This document shows, in pieces, positions 23,607 through 36,450 of a stretch of DNA of 64,000 nucleotides. The translations under genes were made by a program, and so were the position numbers. The notes beneath the pieces are model-generated. The model was not told where the DNA came from. It was given only the letters and a program-made list of their open reading frames with translations, and searched no databases. The DNA is from Amanita rubescens (Eukaryota; Basidiomycota; Agaricomycetes; Agaricales; Amanitaceae): positions 94,600-158,599 of the forward strand of contig WION01000103.1 of assembly GCA_015039365.1 (NCBI GenBank), read 5' to 3'. Within the stretch, counting starts at the first letter, position 1; each line of letters begins with the position of its first letter.

Positions 23607-25274
23607 ACTTTAGTATACAAATAGACCAATAAAGAGCAGATCTGATGGTTGCGTACGGGAATGTGTAGCCGGTTGCGCCGGCCCGTTCAGTTGCACGCGT
23701 CCCCTCCTCCCTCATCTTGTGTCTCCTTTCCACCCAGTATCTATCTTTATATTGTCATGGCACTTCTCAGACGGCTTTAGCGTTCCAATCAAATGCAGCT
23801 GGTTCGACAGATGGCTCCCAAGGCTGTGGTCCGCGAGAAGGAATTGAAGTTATTACTTGCTACTACTCCTGAACCGATTCCTATCCATTCTCCTCTATGC
23901 ATACCGGCAGTTCCTACCGCTTTGTCGTTGTCTGCAGACACGCCTAGTACCATTGCAGTCGCGAGTCCGGAGAGTTGGAGGATGGAATGTTGGAGGACTC
24001 TGACGTCGGGATCTTTTTGTCCTCGGTTGGTCTTGACAACGGTGTGCCCACTGGTACGCACACATCTACAAGTTTATTTATATTCAATGCTACGATTCTT
24101 TGACTCTTATGAACATAGACTGCGCCCGACTCCGAACATGTTCCAAAGGGTATCAAGACGGCGGATACGTCTGATGACAAGTGGATGAGGCAAACAAAAG
24201 ACATTACGTCAACGAGTCAGACGTTCACCACACTCTACAATTCCCCTAGACAGCGCACACATGACAACATCGGGTCTGGATCGGAATGTATATCGTTAGT
24301 ACCCCAATAATCCGGACTTCGGCCGATCGAAAAGCTTGATAGGTGTTGCTGTGCAGTCCTCCCATCCTGGGACATCTCCTTCCAACCCAGGATGCATTCA
24401 AGGCGCTGGCTGATAGCTGAAGCGCTGATGGCTACCATGCCGCTTTTGCTTCGCCGTCTACGGTACTATGAACCGCCTGCTTCATATTGTATTCGGCAGC
24501 ATGCGTAGTTTCCTGCACGAAAAGACGGAAGCATACTTCAATAAGTATCTTGGTCCATCGGCCTTAACGTCCACCACAGCGCCATGGTGAATACGCAAAA
24601 AGTTTGATGTTCCCGGGATTCTTCAGCAAGAATAGCAGGTAATTGTCATGGATAACGGAAACAAACTGGCCTCTCAGTCGCCGACGGCGCCCAGGAACAT
24701 CCTAATTCGGAGGCTTCAGGTATTCTAGCATTGGATTCATTATTGCGTAGAGAATGCAAATTTCAATGCCGACATTGGTACCTGACAAGGCCAATCAAAT
24801 CGCTGGAACGGAGTTGAATTGATGCCACCCTACGCGAAATGTCTCCGTTTTCACGATGTGTTCTAGCTGTCGGCTGTGGCTAGCTTGATGCTTCTACGTT
24901 CCCTTTTTTCTGTACATGTGCAGCCATTTCCTTTAACCTTAAGTTAGTACGTTGCTAAATTCATTAATAAATAAATAAGTATAAATAAAGTAAAAAGAGA
25001 GTTACGAAGTGAGCGCATGCTATGCAAGCAGTGCTTCCAAAAATAAGAACAATAAAGTCAACGAGGACGTTTAATCCACTTGACTTATTGCTAAATAAGT
25101 ACAATTGCTTGAACAAAACATCCAAGTGCATTTGGCAATACGCTAGTAGTGCCTACTAATAGTTGGGCGTTCAGACTAGTGATTGATGATGATCAAGCAG
25201 CGCTGATATCGATATGGCCACTGGCGCCCCAAACACTTTATCTAAATTGGCTGGTCATCTTCTCACAGTCAAGC
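23607..25274. other. Intergenic, with a weak coding candidate and repeat unit 2
   Basis: A plus-strand segment starting MAPKAVVREKELKLLLA (about 23811) is open to about 24050, and another frame has coding-like text (MLEDSDVGIFLSSVG, about 23980-24025). No splice model joins them well, so I do not call a gene. A short AT-rich stretch (AATAAATAAATAAG, 24966-24979) lies further on. A weak version of the family's 5' box (GTGATTGATGATGATCAAG, 25179) and the GGCGC block precede copy 4. Confidence 0.4.
24190..24345 (+). repeat. Dispersed repeat, unit 2
   Basis: Diverged direct copy of 17489-17635 (ACAAAAGACATTACGTCAAC, ACGTTCA, ATATCGTTAGTACCCCAA, GATAGGTGT), with an insertion of roughly 30 bases. 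Its orientation is that of a minus-strand GTPase-kinase promoter, yet no such gene lies to its left. Confidence 0.7.
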
Positions 25275-28200
25275 ATGGCTTCGCCCCCAGGCTCTCCAAT
25301 AGCTAGCAGTCCTTCCACTGGTCCCATGGGCGAGACGAGACCTGTTGACGAATCGGAATGTCCCAAGTGACGTAGTTTGTGTCATCCATGAATCCAACTC
25401 AACATCCTACAGGTTTCGGATCCTTATCGTTGGTCGCGTAAGATTCCTCACCGTCATCAATACATGATCTGCTTATGAATACCATTTGGCAGTCTGGCAC
25501 GGGAAAGTCATCCCTTATCAATGCCATATTCGGGGCATCCCTCGTGGTAGAATCTATGTCACAAGTCATTTCTCAAACACTCAACGGCTCTTAGGATATC
25601 AAGCATAATCAAGCAATATCAGCAGATGTTAATAAAGGAATTACCTCAGCTCATAACAAACATCTAGTCATCCATGATTCGGAAGGTTACGAGCCAGGAA
25701 ACGGGGAGAAAGTTCGTGTTTTAGAGAAATTTATCAAAGGGAGGAGCCAAAAAGAGCGCTGTGATAAGCTTCATGCCATCTGGTGCGCTAATACATGGGA
25801 TCGATTTTTCCAGCTTACATTATTTACTAACAGGTTATGTGTTACGATGCCATCCTCTGGTGGCCCCACCTTGGACAAATGGCACGAGAAGATTTTCGAG
25901 CTAAAACTAAACAAAGGCAATCTTGATCTGCAATTTCATAAGTTCTGACTCCCGACTTACTACGACAACAGTGCCGATCATTGTCGTTTATACAAAATTT
26001 GACCTTCGTGCCGAAAGATTGGATGAAGATGGTAAAGAATTCACTGAATTAAGTTTCAAGGAAAAATATGGTCAAAAGATCGAACAGCGAACGAAGCACT
26101 GCATCATGCGCCAGATACCATACACTGTTGTCACGAGTATATTTATTCTAATTACTCTCGCCTTGAAGCTTCGTTAACATCTTCTTTATAGCCTTGCGGC
26201 CTGAAACTATGCAGCAGCTGGTCAAAATCACGATGGAAAGTATACGGCATGTAAATGTAGAGATTCCTAGTCCATATATTGGCTTCGTCCTCCGCGATAA
26301 CGGATTAGGGAATGGTGGATCAGCAGCATCAGAAGAAGATTTAGCACAAGATGCTTTTGCAATGGCACAACGCGTTGATACGACCTCCAAGATCTCCGCG
26401 TCGATAAAGTAGGTTACCTTAAGGTATTAATTTATGATGTCTCACGACTGTAGACGAGGAAAAAAGAGTGAGCTGGACCTGCAGCTTGTTGTCAACAATC
26501 TGGGCCTTTGACCGCTATTTACAGAGTATTGGAGGGCAATAGCATCCGGGATCCACTTCCTCGGCCTTAGCCTGCGGAAGTGTTTATACAAGATGCACAA
26601 AGATATTGTCGCTATCTGGAATATCCCGAATCTAGACGAGGTATGGCACCGGAGCGTATCTTAAGCGTATTTTTGGACTCGTGATGTCTTGATAGTATCT
26701 TCTCAGCGATGACTTCTGTCGGCGTATGATGGCCGTCGTGGATGACCTCGTCCATCAAACCCAAACGAATACCAATATGAAGTGCGTGGACCGGATGTCT
26801 ACAATCGTTTGGAGCTGATGATCGCTTGAAGGCAAGGCAAGATTCCGAAACAGGGGGTGGCATATCTAGCAATCGCATGGGCGAACAACCTTTACAACAG
26901 AGTGTAAGCATGTCTTATTTTGATCCTGTGCAAGTGTTGAACTTTTCTTAGGCCTGAGCATATTCGTTGCCTTATAGGTTATGTAGTGGACCTCACGCTT
27001 ATCCTCCAAGTAGTGTTCCAAGTTTCACTTCAGGATGGTCCGGAAAAAAAGATAACACCAGACCGCGTAAACGAAATTATCTACGAATACCATTCTTCAG
27101 AAAAGAAGAAGCGTATTCATGACGCAATCTGGGAGTTTACAAAGACTCATTCTCCGGCGACAAAGGATGACGTTGCGGATGTAATCGAGTCATTGATAAA
27201 CGAAAACCAGGTGTGATATTCGAAGCCGCCGTGAACTTATGCTAACGGTACATTATCGTACGGCACTGTAGATGAAGAAGAATGATATTCAATTTGGTCA
27301 GGAGAAGCCAGCTGTTCTGTTATTACTTGCGATCATTAGACTCGAGGTGTGCGGTCTAGTGGCGTAACCTCACCGTCGCTAATAGCTGTTAGCTATCCGT
27401 AAAGGGGAAGATAGTAAACCGAACTACCCTTCGCCTCATGCGCAAGCTATTAGATTTACCGAAATATGATAGTCTTGCGTCTGAACTGAAAGCTGACGCA
27501 GACACCGAGCTACTGCTCGATTTCATCCTCTACGTACGCGTACCTCCGCTCGTTTGTTTGGCTTGATCGTTTACTCCTCGTAGCTTTTCTCAAACAATAG
27601 CCTGTCGAATTCTGACATTCAAGATGCCAATAAAAAAGCTAGACAGCTGATATTCAATTTGACATCCACAAAAAATGTCATACCCAAGTCTATATTTATT
27701 ACCGACGATGTTACAACCGAGGTGGATTCCCGTGACTTTGCCGTTGGAGGTCTCGGACGTATTTTCAGAGGAGAGCATAATAAAAAAAAGGTTACCCTGA
27801 AAATGTTCAGCAGAGATCATAAAGAAGTTGGGACATTACTTTCTTATTTGTCGCCATACTGATTCGCTTGGTAAGGGTTCAGTTATAGAAGTCCAAAGGA
27901 TCATAGCGTGGCGGTCGCTCGTGCACCGTTATATCCTTCCTCTACTAGGAATATTTGAAATGAAACCACAGCTATTCCTCGTGTCGCCGTACATGGCGAA
28001 CGGAACACTAACCCGGTGGAGAGAAAATAATCAAGAACCAGGAATTGCAGATAAGATACACAGGATGGTAAGATTCTGGCGCTCGTCAACACAATTTAAT
28101 GTAATATACATACGTTTAGATACGGGAAGTGGCGGAGGGCATCAAGTATATTCACTCAGAGGGAATTGTACATTGCGACTTACGTGGAGTACGTGTTTTT

Positions 28201-28729
28201 TATATTGCGCCTCGTCGATCAATTCATATCTTCAATAGGAAAACATCTTCCTCGACTCTAATCTCCAGTGCAAGATCGCTGACACTGGATTAACTCAATA
28301 CACTAATACGATCATCACATTATCTGGCTCAGATTATAATTTCAATTATGCAGCGCCGGAACTATTTCTTGCATATCCTGAGAGCCATGAAGATCATGAT
28401 ACGCGTGGGGGAAGGAAGACGGTGAAAACGGATGTCTATGCTTTTGGTTGCCTTTATTATGCAGTATGTTTCTGGTGTTCCATTTGCACAACGTATTTAA
28501 CAAGTGACATGCACAGATATTCTTTGACACTGTCCCTTTTAAGGGCAAAGTTGAATACCAAATTATGCGACTCGTCGCAAGTGAGGAACGTCCAGATCGA
28601 TTGGAAAGCCCAAGAATGGAAGATAGTACATGGAACCTCATCCAGGACTGCTGGAAAGGGGATCCTTCGCAACGACCGTTAATGAAACAAATAGTCGAGA
28701 AATTGATTTCACCTGGGAGTGGTGGTTAA
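25275..28729 (+). CDS. GTPase-TKL kinase fusion, copy 4 (DTG class)
   Basis: Starts MASPPGSPIASSPSTG at 25275. GTPase: SGTGKSSLINAIFG, HDSEGYEPG, TKFDLRAERL. The intron at 25917-25971 has a GC donor. Middle region: 14-base microexon (26454-26467), YWRAIASGIHFLGLSL, DLTLILQVVFQVSLQD. Kinase: glycine loop VGGLGRIFRG, VTLKMF, then HCDLRGENIFLD (HRD as HCD, catalytic Asp kept), and IADTGLTQ, so DFG is DTG. APELFLAYPE is followed by an acidic His/Asp stretch instead of the Cys insert, then TDVYAFGCLYYA and GDPSQRPLMKQI. Phe-to-Thr in DFG need not abolish activity, because Lys, Asp and Asn are present. It is convergent with copy 5. ATG at 27272 opens the exon at the GTPase/kinase junction. Confidence 0.86.
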
Positions 28730-29141
28730 TGTTGACCTGTAACGTTCGTCGTTTGTATTTCATCGAGCCCGCGTTATCTATGCGATTAAACGGCTATTAT
28801 TATGCAGTGTACCAAATAACGTATGTATCGTGTACCAATACCAATGTACCATTAGATCCCTTATACCACCTGCGATATGTGTAATTTTATTCCTTATAAG
28901 ACCCAAATTGCGGCATTAGTGACCTAAATCCCAACTTCCTGGGAACGTTTGTTGCACCTGCGAATGTGGCGGCCCTGGTTGCACCCGTCTAGGTGCCAGC
29001 TGCACTTTCTAATCCGACTGGGGGCTCGACCCAGGTATCTTTCCTGGCAGGGGGGGCGGTGATATATTTAACCTTGGTAAAGTATAATATACATGTTAAT
29101 TGTACATCCATGAATTAACGAGTTACTGTGAATCTTGAACG
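28730..29141. other. Intergenic between convergent copies 4 and 5
   Basis: 3' flanks. It holds a GC-rich patch (about 28920-29060), otherwise nothing recognised. Confidence 0.45.
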
Positions 29142-32100
29142 TTACAAATTACGAGACAGGATAGGCAAGTTTTGCTGAGGTGCGATGAACGGCGTCATCT
29201 TTTGCACAATATCGTCCATTTTCGGACGTTGAGAAGGGCTGGATTCGCGACAGCTCATAATGAGATCCCATGTATTGTCTTTCATCGTTGGACTATCCAA
29301 GCGAGTTGGATGTTTCCCGTCTGTGACGATCAGAGAGATCTGATACACGCTCTTCCCTTGAAAAGGTACAGTATCGAAATATGTCTGCACGAGTCGTTAT
29401 TAAGCGCACTATAGTAACTTGAAGTACTTACCGCATAAAAAACGGAGCCAAAAGCATATACGTCTGTCGCCATTGTTCTCTTCTTCTGCGCATCAGAATC
29501 CCCTTGGCACCCTTCGCATTCTGGCCGTGAACAGGTGCACTTGCCAAATAGTTCTGGAGCGGCATAATGTATTGAGAATGCCGTGGATTTCGTAACAGTG
29601 GCATCTGAATGTCGTGTGAGCCCAAAGTCAGCAATTTGGCAGCGGAGGTTAGAGTCGAGGAGGACATTTTCCTAGTAGATGAAGGAATAAGCTACTTGAC
29701 GAAATGTGGCATCAAAGTACTTACTCCCTTCAGGTCGCCATGCACGATTCCTTCTGAATGAATATACTGAACCCCTTTGGCCACCTCGTGCATCTAACAA
29801 TGTATGGATCATTCCATTTGATTATTCTGACAAACGCAGAAACCTTACCAGCCTATGTATCTCGTGTATTTTGGGCTCTTGGTTTCGTCTTCTCCAGTCT
29901 GTTAATGTTCCGTTGGTCATGTACGGCGACACGAGATATAGTTGCATATGATCCTCGAATATTCCAAGAAGAGGCAGGATAAAGTCATGTGTGAGCGATC
30001 GCCAAGCTAAAGCTTCTCGGCAAAAGTCTGTTCGTTGCGCATCCTACCATACGAATCAGAGTTGTCAAGGACAAAATGGGCAATGCGCTCACTTGAACTT
30101 GGTACAGCACTTTCAGTGCGACCTGTTTATTTCCCTGTTCTCCTTTCAAAACACGTCCAAAGCCTCCAATGCCAATGGTTTCAAGGATGTTGATATCACT
30201 AACGAACAAAGACCTGGGTAGGATGTTTGTCTTAGATATCAGCTTAAACATCAGCCTCCTGGCTTTTCGGTTGGCATCTTGAACGCCAGAATTTGACAGA
30301 CGGTTATCGCAGAGTAGCTACAAAAAATAAGATATGATATCGAACAAGCAGAACGAAGGGCAACGCACATAAAGGATGAAATCCAGCAATAGCTCAACGT
30401 CAGAGGTCTCCTTCGTTTCAGAGACGATAGTACCGTAATCGGGTAAATCTAATAGTTTACCGACAAGCCCGAGGATAACTTGATTTACCAGCATGCCGTT
30501 GGCGGTTAGCTGGAAGTCATTAGCAGCGGAACGGTATTACTTCGATGACACACACCTCAAACTTGAGAATTGTAAGTAATGACGGAAGCGGGGATCTCTT
30601 TTGGTTAAATTCGGTATCACTTTTCGTCATCTATTGTGCAGCGTAGGAGGTGAACTATTAGCAACTAGTTGACGTCGAGGTACGGGACGCACACCTCGTT
30701 TTCCTCTATCAATGACTCGATTTTTTCTATAACGCTATCCTTTGCAAACGGGTGCTTCATCCCGACAAATTCCCAAATTGCGTCATGAATGCGTTTCTTT
30801 TTTTCCGAGCAATAAAACTCGTAGATGATTGCGTTAACCTGATCTTCCGTCACTATCCCCTCGAGTCGATCTTGAAGTGATACTTGGAATATGGCCTGTA
30901 CGATGAGCGTGAGATCGACTACATATCCCATGAGACAACGAGTATGCTCAGGTCTGTGGTGAGGTTCAGGATCTGCTAGAATAAGAAGCGTTACACCCTC
31001 ACCCCGCTTTGTAGATATTGTTCGTCCACTTTGTTAGGCCTGCCATCGACGATGTCATCGTTATCTTATTTTGCCTTTTTATAGTCATCAGTTATGCTAA
31101 TTTCAACAAGGCTTGTCCTCTCACGCATTGCCATTATTCTTTTGACTCTGACTATTGAGGTCTTCGACGAAGGCCATCATTCGGCGACAGAATGTATCGT
31201 CGAGAAGAAACTATTGGGAGCAATATATCAAAAGATACGTCAGGGATGTGTTCCACCACATACCTCATCTAAATCCCGGATATTCCAAACAGTGATAATA
31301 TCCTTATGTATTGCATATAAACAAGTGTCGAGGCTAAAGCCGAATATATGTATCCCGGATGCTATTGCGCTCCAATATTCTGTATATCGAGATAAGGACG
31401 AGTAGATTGGTAGTAAGTTTAAGCTCGACTCACTTTTTCTTCCTACTCTATAATCATATCAGACGTCAGCTCTACCCCAGTTTGGATATAGCGCATACTT
31501 TACTGATGCCGCGATCTTGCCCGCCATATCAACACGTTGAGCCGTTGCCAGAGCAATTTGTGTTGAATCCGATAGATCTTCATTGGCTCCTGCCGGATCA
31601 ATTTCAACTAACTTACTGAATATACGGTTCTTAATGCGCGCAAGCCCGGTTACCGGAGCTTCGCTTTCTACGCTTCGCATGGTGATCTTGACCAGCCGCT
31701 GCAAGGTTTCAGGATGAGATACTACGTAAAGATGTCAACGCAAACAAAAGGGTGGCAGGCGCGAACGTACCCGTCGTTACCAAGGCGTATGGTATATGAC
31801 CTCCCATATTCTTGGTTGATTTTTCGAATATTTTGTTATATTTCTCCTTAAAAATGCCCTCTGCCGCCTCTAGATTACCCCTGCCCTTTATCTCTCCGCG
31901 CCTTTCCAGTTTGGCCAGGAAAAGGTCAAGTTTTGTGAATACGACGATTATCGGCACTATTGCTAAAGTAAGTACAGCATAGAAACGTCCATTGAAGGTG
32001 TTTGCCTTTGTGTCGATTTAACTGGAAGATCTTTTCATCGCCGGTTTCGAATATCCGGCTGCTAGAGTAAGGTACAGGGATGCACAACCTATCAAAGTAT

Positions 32101-32652
32101 TATACTGGAGTGATCGACTCGCATCGTCTAAGAACGCACCAGATCGCATGTAGCCTCTCAGAAATGTGTTCCTTCTGACTTTGTTCCGTGATAAATGTCT
32201 CCAAAATGCGGAACTTCTCCTCGTTTCCTGGTTCATAACCTTCAGAATCATGAAGTGTTAGGTACTTGTTGTGCTTTGATGTGATTCCTTCGTTGATATT
32301 AGCTGTGCCAGCTCGATCGTGTCGGACATCCTAAAAATGCTGTTAGCATTCGAAGGTTAACCGTGATGGAGCGTATACCGCAAGGGAAGTCTTGAAGATC
32401 GCATTGATAAGCGATGATTTCCCCGTCCCAGACTGTTAAACGAGATATGCAAACTAAGCTTGCATTGGTACGACAACAGGCCTTACCCGACCAACGATAA
32501 GGATCCGGAACCTAAATATGTTCAGTGTCACTTTATCGACGGCTTTAACTGAGTCACTTAGGACATTCTTCAGCAATCAGATCTGTAGTTGGTATGAGGC
32601 TTGTGTCTGCAGAACCGACGGACGCCAAAGAGTTTTGACGGGTGTTCACCAT
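29142..32652 (-). CDS. GTPase-TKL kinase fusion, copy 5 (DFG and Cys-insert class)
   Basis: Starts MVNTRQNSLASVG at 32652 and contains the leader PTTDLIAEECPK. GTPase: SGTGKSSLINAIFKTSLA, HDSEGYEPGN, TKLDLFLAKL. The intron before VPIIVV has a GC donor (32005-32004). Middle region: microexon with Lys-rich text, GYVVDLTLIVQAIFQVSLQD. Kinase: GIGGFGRVLKG, VALKVL, HGDLKG, ENVLLDSNLRCQIADFGLTR, HYAAPELFGK, a CTC-x4-CEGC insert (first spacing one residue shorter than in its relatives), TDVYAFGSVFYA, SPSQRPKMDDI, ending at 29142. Catalytic residues are intact. It is convergent with copy 4 and in tandem with the 33-35 kb gene on the same strand. Confidence 0.86.
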
Positions 32653-32701
32653 GATTGGTGGTAAGAAGAACGATTAGCGCCCAAGAATAATCCTGGGACC
32701 T

Positions 32702-32724
32702 GGATTGATGATGAGTAAACACAA
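32702..32724 (-). promoter_or_regulatory. Conserved 5' box of the GTPase-kinase family
   Basis: Minus strand: TTGTGTTTACTCATCATC followed by AATCC, 50-72 bases before ATG 32652, then GGGCGCTAATCGTTCTTC just ahead of the start. Same two-block layout as the other copies. Confidence 0.6.
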
Positions 32725-33066
32725 TGAGTCAGGTACACATTTACACAGTGGTATTATCAATATTCATGACACTGGACGCAAATCTTTCGGACGAAGATCA
32801 TGTATGGTGTTCTAGTAAGGTCCAAATTTCAACCAGACAGCATCAACAATTGTCAGCCTATGCCTTGAAGTCAAGAATGATAACATCACCATGCATGATC
32901 GATGAATTCGGACCAGCAAATATATATCATCAATTATGTAACGTTTAATTTAACGCTCATTTACTGAGCGTTGATACATCATTTGGACGGTTTGGCGTCA
33001 TAACATTAAAAGAACATATTCCAGTTTCCTCACTAACTGCACACTTTCGAAAACCCATCAACACTT
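32725..33066. other. Intergenic
   Basis: Between the 3' end of the 33-35 kb gene and the 5' end of copy 5. No feature recognised. Confidence 0.4.
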
Positions 33067-34990
33067 TCACTCCAAATTTACATCTCGAAGGGGCTGTCGT
33101 CTCCACAAGTAGCTTCGCAATGTTCGCAGTTCGGAACACGTCTGTTTTCGGGATGAAGCAGCCTGATGTGTAAGCAACCAAGAGAGTGGAGTGGCCATAT
33201 ATTGTACCTTGCTCTCCTTGCAGATATGCCTCCAACTCTCCGAAAAATCAATGAGGCGGAACCCACCTCCACGAGCACGCCCAATGTTCCGGGGTTCGAG
33301 GTCTCCATGAGCTATCCCAACACGATGAAGGTCCTGTACCAACTTGTACACTTGAGGTCTGCAGGAAATCGTGATCGTCAATGAGAGTAATTGCCCCGGC
33401 ATGATTGCTATTTACCGCTCAGGATCGCTAAGCTCTTCCCACTCATTCAGAACGCCATCACATAAATCGAGAATGAGAACGACCACGCCATCGCCTTCGA
33501 ATGCACCATAGCAGCGAGGAGCGATACGATGGCGTAGTTGACGAGATTGGTATGCCTTCTCCAAGGTAAGGTAGATGTTAAACTCGTCATGGAGCCTTTG
33601 TCAGCTATCTGCATCAGCACGGCACAGCATCTCGACGGTCTTGGCAGCGAACAAGTCGGCGCTGTCATCGAAGCGGCATTGCCAGACATTGCCGGTCGAC
33701 CCATACCCTACAAAGCGGGTCAGCCACAGGCGCCGTTTCCCATTCTTGGCACACTGCGGAAGGGCGAGCACATTGTTCGAGAAGGGGTGGAGATACATCC
33801 AAACTTGGAAGGATTCAGGCGAGTTTTGGGAAGACGAGGTGATCTAAGAGTAAATGAGCAAGGAAAATGACAGGTGACAGGAGGCATGGACAAACCATTA
33901 GCCCGGACTCAGCCTTCTTCTGGCCAGCGCGGTGACGGTTACGGGTGTTCGGAGGATCGTTTGCCATTTCTTCTTCTGAACTAGGTGAATACGCTGAGCC
34001 ATCATTGATGTCGTTCTCAGGTAAAGGTCCCTCGTCTTGTTCTTCAAGAACAATATCAAGTTCCATTTCGCGATTGAAAAAGCTAGGTGCAACAGGAACA
34101 GTTTTGACAACGGACAAGATGGCGCCGAAGAGTGCTCGAAAGGGCTTTGATGAATCTTCAATACTGATCGTTGGCGAGAAGGCAAGAAAAGGGTCGTGAT
34201 CGTCCCTCACAAGGTGGCACACAATCCAGTAGTTGTGACAGGTGAGAATGAGCCATTCCATTCGTCTTAGACCCAAGTACAAGGCAGCCTGCGTGTATTT
34301 CTTCAACACCAAAGCTGTGGGTGACGAAAATAACATACTCACCTTTGTAAGAATTTTCGCCGCCAAAGGTCGGCCACGAGCCCACGTCAACTCGATACCG
34401 TTCTGCGGTAACGACTGAGCAATTTGCTTCATGACCGATGGGGATTTTGCCTCAACGAGAGCCTTGTCCTCGCCGTCCACTTGTGGAATGTAGACAATCT
34501 TGGAGTTCCCTCTATCAGTCACATTTTCCATAGCTGCCAGAAAGTGGTATCCGTCATATATCCACAAGCAGTCCGCTAAAGCATTGAGGACACCTGTGTT
34601 CAACAACTTCCGACTCTGTTCCAAAGATCAGCCCGAATTGCTGGGCCTCGAATGAAGAGCTAGGACCCTTACCCAAATTTCGCTTGGATTCTGTCTCCAA
34701 TCGGGGTCTTCCCGGCCAAGCGCACCGAGCTGTATCCTAGGTGAAAACCGCGATAGGAGTTTATTTTTAACATCCGGTGCCAAAGGGGTGTCTCCGAGGA
34801 TGTTCTCGAGAGTACTGCAAAGTTTCTGAATAAGGGTATTGTCTCGCACAGCGTGGTTGGCTTTCCACTCCCTCTCTAGCAAGGCGACTTCAATGTGAGA
34901 TATGTCTGTGGTTCCGGCAGATTGATCTTCACCAGGCTGAGGGGATGGGAACTTCGCATGTTCCACTAGGAAATCGTGCAAGTCGGACAT
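33067..34990 (-). CDS. Protein with nuclease-like 'EAKSP' segment and divergent C-terminal kinase
   Basis: Starts MSDLHDFLVEHAKFPS at 34990. The N-terminal half has VYIPQVDGEDKALVEAKSPS, then ELTWARGRPLAAKILTK, a membrane-like or buried LILTCHNYWIVCHLV, and an acidic linker (LDIVLEEQDEGPLPENDIND). The hxEAKSP pattern resembles the E-x-K of PD-(D/E)xK folds. The C-terminal half is kinase-like: VGYGSTGNVWQC, FAAKTVE, VLILDLCDGVLNEW, HGDLEPRNI (catalytic Asp and Asn kept) and RLIDFSES in place of DFG, then CSELRTLRSYLW near the end. This two-part layout recurs, to my knowledge, in mushroom genomes as an expanded family without known function. The gene is minus, upstream of copy 5 and divergent from copy 6. 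Splice sites between 33815 and 33400 are inferred. Confidence 0.75.
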
Positions 34991-36374
34991 GATGATGGCG
35001 GAACTGGAGGGTTGACTCAGGGGTTAGCTTACATAAGGTTCCCCGTACATGTCGAAAGGAGGATTATGTTCACCTTCATCACATATCATTGCAATATTTG
35101 GGTATTTAGGAGATAACTTACCCACGGCAAACAAGTCTTTTCGCGGAACTGCGCGACACGTCAGAAGAGGGGGTTGCACGGACAACGCAACAACTCACCC
35201 TAGCGGTCACGAGAACCATCCACTACGCCCATGGGAACACTTACAACTCCTCCGAGCATGTTAGCCCCGCACTGAGAACAGAACGAGCGAAGAGTTGCTG
35301 GTGTCAGTTTCGAGAGTCATCTCGTCCACAGTCACGATTCACCTGCCGGCGCGTAGCATGTCTCGCATCCTTTTGGCAGGCCTCGTAAAAATAAAGATGC
35401 GGTACCATCCGTCCCTGCAGTGGCGAATATCAGTACTTCAGTGATGAGGTGAAAAGGAAATATTCTCGCCGTCTCTTTTAGACGGAACTCTAGGGTACTG
35501 CGGACGCTAGCAACGGTTCACCTCCTTCACTTGGCCTTCATCTTTCACTGATTCAAATTCATAACCGTTTATCACGTCTCACCAAACGATACGCTTGCAG
35601 GTCTCCAGAAGAACGGACGTGGCTGACTAAGATCTGAGGGATAGGGTTAGGGCAAAGGGGAATGCAAGGACGTATGGCACATCATGAGGGTAACCTGTCT
35701 TAGATAACAGGGCTACAGTAGCATTAGCATTGAAAATGACACTTTTGAATTCAGTGTTGCCTCATGGATTTGAGTTTCAAGCTATAGCAGTAGTACACAT
35801 GAACAAGCAAAATTTTCAACAAGCACCGTGTGTGACGTGTCGCTATAGTAGGAGGACACGGCACAGAGAGCTCGGTCGAGATGAATCACCGTTGTAAAGA
35901 TATCAATTGTCTCTACGTATGGTATCGCTATTTATATACTAAAAGGGTCTTATGTAAGCTATACGCTCCCGCGCATGGTCCAAACGTGTACAGACGCATC
36001 CGTTACACCGCGGCAAAATATGGGTCACTCAACTGAGGAGTAGCAGCCATCGCACTCCAAGTCACCATAGCTGGAATGTTGAAGCTCCAACTCATTGCTC
36101 CATGAGCCACGTCACCGTCTCTCACCATCTCTTTCATTCTCCTCTCGGATTTCTTGTTCCGATTATGTAACTAATAGTACCACTAGTATTAGTAACTACC
36201 AGATAAACTTCCGTTTACCTCGCCTCACCTCGGTACGAGCACAGGTCTGAGCTTGAATCCCACATCTCTTCTCTTGTGGTACACTAACTACCATTTCTTT
36301 CCAAAACCTGTGAGTCAGGAGGCCGCTTAATCCACGTCGCCGTTGAGTCAGTTCACAGCTAGAGAGCATTTGCT
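34991..36374. other. Intergenic between divergent genes
   Basis: 1.4 kb with no convincing gene, shared by the minus-strand gene at 33-35 kb and copy 6. The open frame at 35049-35264 has no motif. A single GGGATAGGGTTAGGG stretch near 35640 is too short to count as a telomeric repeat. Confidence 0.45.
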
Positions 36375-36400
36375 GTGATTACATACTCATCCCCATTCAA
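36375..36400 (+). promoter_or_regulatory. Conserved 5' box of the GTPase-kinase family
   Basis: GTGATTACATACTCATCC then CCATTCAAG, 51-76 bases before ATG 36451. The second block reads CAGGCGCCAA and TTCTCTTCTCGCCACCACGC. Confidence 0.6.
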
Positions 36401-36450
36401 GTTATCCCAGGAATATATATCAGGCGCCAATTCTCTTCTCGCCACCACGC

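Noticed and set aside
33538..33870. 110-codon plus-strand open frame
   Set aside because: Antisense to the kinase N-lobe of the 33-35 kb gene; no motif of its own.
35640..35660. Telomere-like GGGTTAGGG
   Set aside because: A single unit without tandem repetition.
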